Shown here piece by piece: positions 13,950-15,690 of a stretch of 15,690 nt of DNA. Each line of letters begins with the position of its first letter. Positions within the stretch are counted from its first letter, which is position 1. A model generated the notes under the pieces. That model was not told the origin of the DNA. It did no database searches and saw only the letters and a program-made list of their open reading frames with translations. This stretch comes from Candidatus Nitrosopumilus sp. (GTDB taxonomy: Archaea; Thermoproteota; Nitrososphaeria; Nitrososphaerales; Nitrosopumilaceae), in the NCBI GenBank assembly GCA_013002265.1, contig JABDKK010000153.1, forward strand, positions 1-15,690. The letters run 5' to 3'. Made by a program: the position numbers and the translations under genes.

Positions 13950-14168
13950 TTATTGGACTTCAACCATGGTTTCTGTTCTCTCAACACCACTGATTTTTTG
14001 AATTTGGTTTGTAACTTCTTTAATCTGAGATAATTCTTTTACATCGATTATTGCTACAGCGTCAAATTGACCGCTTGTTGGAAAAGAATCTGCCACTGAG
14101 GTAATTTTTCGCAATCTTGCAGCTATGAGTTTTTTTGGGGATTTTACCAAGATTATTGCCCTTACCAA
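13950..14168 (-). CDS. Lrp/AsnC ligand-binding-domain-only protein (second of a pair)
   Basis: This 72-residue protein is only the RAM/ACT-like effector domain of Lrp/AsnC regulators: a beta-alpha-beta-beta-alpha-beta pattern with AIILVKSPKKLIAARL, GQFDAVAIIDVKELSQI and VERTETMVEVQ. The helix-turn-helix is absent. The start is TTG 14168, overlapping the stop of the preceding gene by 7 bp; there is no nearby ATG or GTG. The coupling and shared fold suggest it pairs with that neighbour, perhaps in a mixed octamer that binds an amino acid or other small molecule. It may modify a full-length Lrp encoded elsewhere. Family assignment is secure; the ligand is unknown. Confidence 0.85.
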   Translation of the reverse strand: MVRAIILVKSPKKLIAARLRKITSVADSFPTSGQFDAVAIIDVKELSQIKEVTNQIQKISGVERTETMVEVQ

Positions 14169-14410
14169 CCTAAATTAACCTCCACTTCAATCAATGTCTC
14201 AGTTGTAACAATCTCTTTAATTTTCTTAAAATCAATTACCATATTATTGATTTCGTCAATGTTTCCTTGTAAAATTACACAAATGTCAGCCCTTCCGGTA
14301 ACAATCATTATTTGTTTTACAATTTTACGTTTTTTCTTTAAAATTTCAACGACTGCATCGACCTTACCGGGTTTTACAGCAATCAGACATAATGCGCGCA
14401 TTATTTGCAT
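14162..14410 (-). CDS. Lrp/AsnC ligand-binding-domain-only protein (first of a pair)
   Basis: The 82-residue protein starts at ATG 14410 (MQIMRALCLIAVKPGKV; an in-frame ATG at codon 4 is also possible). It shows the same effector-domain pattern as the next gene: CLIAVKPGKVDAVVEIL, then TGRADICVILQGNIDEI and VTTETLIEVEV. The GRADICV segment corresponds to the ligand-sensing turn (G-x-D) of full-length Lrp proteins. It has no DNA-binding helix-turn-helix. It follows the lysine-rich gene by 25 bp and overlaps the second Lrp-type gene by 7 bp. A CTTTATCC element close to the end of the lysine-rich gene may provide a separate promoter. Confidence 0.88.
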   Translation of the reverse strand: MQIMRALCLIAVKPGKVDAVVEILKKKRKIVKQIMIVTGRADICVILQGNIDEINNMVIDFKKIKEIVTTETLIEVEVNLGW

Positions 14411-14435
14411 ACATCATAGAATCGGATAAAGGTTC

Positions 14436-14702
14436 CTAATCAAATGCTTCCTGAGATCTTGCTTCTTCAAGATAAGCCCTTCTTTCTTCATTAACTTTTT
14501 CTTGATCAATTACAATATCATCATCAACAATTACAATTCCCATATCATCAATTGGCTCTTCTTTTGGTTTTTTACCCTTAGCTTTTGCAGTTTTTGCTTT
14601 AGTCTTTGTGGTCTTACTGGATTTATCTTTTGCAGTTTTTACTTTTACAGTTTTTTTAGTAGGATCTTTTTTAGTTTTCTTTGCAGCTTTTTTTTCAGCC
14701 AT
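14436..14702 (-). CDS. Lysine-rich basic/acidic protein, unrecognised
   Basis: The 88-residue protein has two unlike halves. Residues 1-48 are a lysine/alanine/threonine tail (AEKKAAKKTKKDPTKK and similar) with about 21 lysines, like histone-H1-type or S25e-type tails that bind nucleic acid. Residues 49-88 are acidic (IDDMGIVIVDDDIVID, then EERRAYLEEARSQEAFD) and probably end in a helix. No known nucleoid or ribosomal protein can be claimed. A chromatin-, RNA polymerase- or ribosome-associated role is possible. A strong TATA-like element at 14727-14739 lies about 31 nt before ATG 14702. The opposite-strand frame at 14502-14783 is its shadow. Confidence 0.7.
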   Translation of the reverse strand: MAEKKAAKKTKKDPTKKTVKVKTAKDKSSKTTKTKAKTAKAKGKKPKEEPIDDMGIVIVDDDIVIDQEKVNEERRAYLEEARSQEAFD

Positions 14703-14726
14703 GAATGTCGAAAAACAAGAGTTTGC

Positions 14727-14739
14727 CTTATTTTTAAAG
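14727..14739 (-). promoter_or_regulatory. TATA box of the lysine-rich protein gene
   Basis: CTTTAAAAATAAG on the minus strand, centred about 31 nt before ATG 14702. It is one of the best TATA-like matches in the window and suggests a well-expressed gene, perhaps reading on into the Lrp-type pair. Confidence 0.55.
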
Positions 14740-14896
14740 ATTATGGAGAATTTTCTTCTTTTAAAATCATAAAAATATTTTGAAAAGTTTAAAAAATTCA
14801 GAATTAATAAACACGATCATTTTTTTGATTTCAAATTGAGGATTTAAAGTCAATTCTATTCTTATATGAAAACAATCTTTAACCGATTTTAAAAAA
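14740..14896. other. A/T-rich intergenic DNA
   Basis: Very A/T-rich sequence with many T- and A-runs and stops in all frames. It separates the lysine-rich gene from the next candidate. No gene, hairpin or RNA is recognisable. Confidence 0.5.
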
Positions 14897-14989
14897 CTAA
14901 TTGCGCGGGGTTTGGTAAGTACTCAGCATAATTGTTTCCCGATCAAATGAATCAGGATCTTTCTTTTTCTTCAAAGTATTTTTTTCCAT
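14897..14989 (-). CDS. Possible 30-residue basic micro-protein
   Basis: ATG 14989 begins MEKNTLKKKKDPDSFDRET and the frame ends STYQTPRN at TAA. A TATA-like CTTTTATC on the minus strand (15012-15019) is centred 26 nt upstream, exactly the leaderless spacing seen for purK and the VOC gene. A longer reading from ATG 15085 would begin well upstream of that element and is less likely. No family is recognisable and the length is at the limit of detection. Confidence 0.35.
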   Translation of the reverse strand: MEKNTLKKKKDPDSFDRETIMLSTYQTPRN

Positions 14990-15035
14990 TGTATTAATAG
15001 TACATTTCAATGATAAAAGAGTTGACGTAAAATAA

Positions 15036-15224
15036 TTACACTCTATTGTCTTTTGGGCGATAGAAATAACATATGTGACATTCATCAATGTCCTTTATTT
15101 CCAACTCGTCCCAGCTAAACAAAACACACAGATCCAATTGAATTTTCAATGCATATAGTCCAAAGTTTTGCGGGAGATTGTCATCAGGATAAAGGATCAG
15201 GATTATCTGGATTTCAGTCTCGGA
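15036..15224 (-). pseudogene. Open in-frame continuation past the stop of the 75-residue gene
   Basis: Directly after TAA 15225-15227 the same reading frame stays open for 62 codons, ending at TAA 15036-15038. It reads SETEIQIILILYPDDN, then FGLYALKIQLDLCVLFSWDE, and closes with DECHICYFYRPKDNRV, which includes a CxxC. No ATG or GTG exists within it. It may be the former C-terminal part of the gene, cut off by a stop mutation, a remnant of another gene, or chance. Its G+C is higher than the flanking non-coding DNA, mildly favouring former coding use. Confidence 0.25.
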
Positions 15225-15452
15225 TTAAGTCATAGAATCCAGATTCTTTCTTCTTATTGTTACCCCGTCTATGTGGATCTTGTCTTTCTCTTCAAACAAA
15301 GAATGCCATTTCTTATCGTGTGGAAGCAGTCTTCCCAGCTCATTTAGTTTGGCATTAGTAGGATAAGCATTTGTCAATGCGCCCCATTTCATATTTGGAA
15401 TTTTGGGCATGATTTCATTAAGTTTCTTAACATGTTCTTTGGGGTCAGGCAT
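15225..15452 (-). CDS. 75-residue protein, unrecognised
   Basis: The start is ATG 15452 (MPDPKEHVKKLNEIMPKIPN). An upstream in-frame TTG at 15497 is rejected because a strong TATA-like element (15475-15490) lies between the two, about 31 nt before ATG 15452. The protein is basic and proline/lysine-rich at first, with an NMKWGALTNAYPTN centre. It ends with KIHIDGVTIRRKNLDSMT. There is no zinc motif, membrane segment or catalytic signature. The coding frame stays open beyond the stop for another 62 codons. A 15-bp sequence overlapping its end (15231-15245) recurs with one mismatch upstream at 15503-15517. Confidence 0.6.
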   Translation of the reverse strand: MPDPKEHVKKLNEIMPKIPNMKWGALTNAYPTNAKLNELGRLLPHDKKWHSLFEEKDKIHIDGVTIRRKNLDSMT

Positions 15453-15517
15453 GATGTTCTCTTTCCGAAGATGGTTTATTTTTATATTATGTATCAATAT
15501 GCCATAGATTCCAGATT
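15231..15517 (+). repeat. 15-bp direct repeat flanking the 75-residue gene
   Basis: CATAGAATCCAGATT (15231-15245, inside the end of the gene) recurs as CATAGATTCCAGATT (15503-15517, upstream of its promoter) with one mismatch. It could reflect a past duplication or insertion bringing in the gene, or chance. Confidence 0.3.
15475..15490 (-). promoter_or_regulatory. TATA box of the 75-residue gene
   Basis: ATAATATAAAAATAAA on the minus strand, centred about 31 nt before ATG 15452. It decides the start codon, since the longer frame would begin upstream of the promoter. Confidence 0.5.
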
Positions 15518-15551
15518 AATGATTCTTCAATGACACATGATTAATTCAGAA

Positions 15552-15690
15552 TTACAGATCGGTACTCAATGTTTTCAGTGCAAAATTTCCACACTTTGGA
15601 CACCGGTGTTTTTTCAGTAATTCTGCATGGGTTTGCATTGACTTTTTGGAATACGTGACGTATTCCCTACAATCTTCACATATACCAGGT
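15552..15690 (-). CDS. Zinc-ribbon protein, C-terminal end (cut by right edge)
   Basis: The minus-strand frame enters at the right edge and ends at TAA 15552-15554 after 45 visible residues: PGICEDCREYVTYSKKSM, then HAELLKKHRCPKCGNFALK. Cys4-x2-Cys7 and Cys30-x2-Cys33 (visible numbering) can form one zinc site, with a basic helix between the two CxxC pairs and extra histidines at 21 and 28. It resembles the small treble-clef or C2H2-like ribbons common in thaumarchaea, but the N-terminus is missing and no target can be named. It lies upstream of the 75-residue gene on the same strand. Confidence 0.7.
   Translation of the reverse strand, partial: PGICEDCREYVTYSKKSMQTHAELLKKHRCPKCGNFALKTLSTDL

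Noticed and set aside
14502..14783. Plus-strand ORF rich in Phe, Cys and Ser
   Set aside because: It is the complement of the lysine-rich tail gene, which explains its odd composition.
14990..15085. N-terminal extension of the 30-residue ORF from ATG 15085
   Set aside because: It would start upstream of the TATA-like element at 15012-15019, and the added sequence is not clearly protein-like.
1..15690. CRISPR array, defence island, insertion sequence or prophage
   Set aside because: No regularly spaced repeats, transposase, integrase, Cas or phage structural motifs were seen in any frame.

Overview
The window looks like a chromosomal segment of a low-GC ammonia-oxidising archaeon of the Nitrososphaerota (Thaumarchaeota), most like Nitrosopumilus. 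This is inferred from several things together: strong A+T bias, very short leaders with TATA-like boxes about 24-31 nt before start codons, many tiny CxxC proteins, an F420-type luciferase-like oxidoreductase, a thiolase/DUF35 pair, Lrp/AsnC proteins reduced to the ligand-binding domain, and a divergent purK/purE pair. No tRNA, rRNA, CRISPR array, insertion sequence or phage gene is visible.

Layout. 1-889: the 5' part of an unrecognised gene running off the left edge, and a Holliday-junction-resolvase-like PD-(D/E)xK nuclease, both on the minus strand. 900-1870: a decayed stretch holding a broken secreted alpha/beta hydrolase (minus) and a possible second broken gene (plus). 1871-2942: a small coiled-coil protein and a SAM methyltransferase-like protein (plus). 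2929-5310: a tightly overlapping minus-strand operon running LLM/F420 oxidoreductase, thiolase, DUF35 zinc-ribbon/OB protein, probably for an acyl-CoA or related redox step. 5311-5765: intergenic DNA with a 48-residue gene. 5766-8422: a minus-strand run of purK, a four-helix membrane protein, a 41-residue zinc protein, an 80-residue protein and a sugar-nucleotide transferase. 8528-9103: purE, divergent from purK. 9105-10313: an ACT-containing threonine dehydratase, convergent with purE. 10497-11348: an unrecognised 283-residue protein. 11524-12348: a class III adenylate cyclase-like protein. 12389-13505: a small zinc protein, a coiled-coil protein and a DUF6659-like protein. 13502-14702: a VOC/glyoxalase-like protein, two overlapping Lrp-type domain-only proteins and a lysine-rich protein. 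14703-15690: sparse DNA with a possible 30-residue ORF, a 75-residue protein and the end of a zinc-ribbon protein cut by the right edge.

How the genes fit together. PurK and PurE perform consecutive steps of purine synthesis (AIR to N5-CAIR to CAIR) and are driven from back-to-back promoters in a gap of about 100 bp. The thiolase and DUF35 proteins are very likely physical partners. The two Lrp-type proteins probably sense small molecules without binding DNA themselves. The cyclase suggests a cAMP-like signal, but no receptor is visible here.

Nothing in the window is an obvious defence or mobile system. The most interesting items are the thiolase/DUF35/F420 operon without an HMG-CoA synthase, the extra loop in PurE, the Arg-to-Lys change in the cyclase, the domain-only Lrp pair, the two decayed loci and several uncatalogued micro-ORFs with well-placed promoters.
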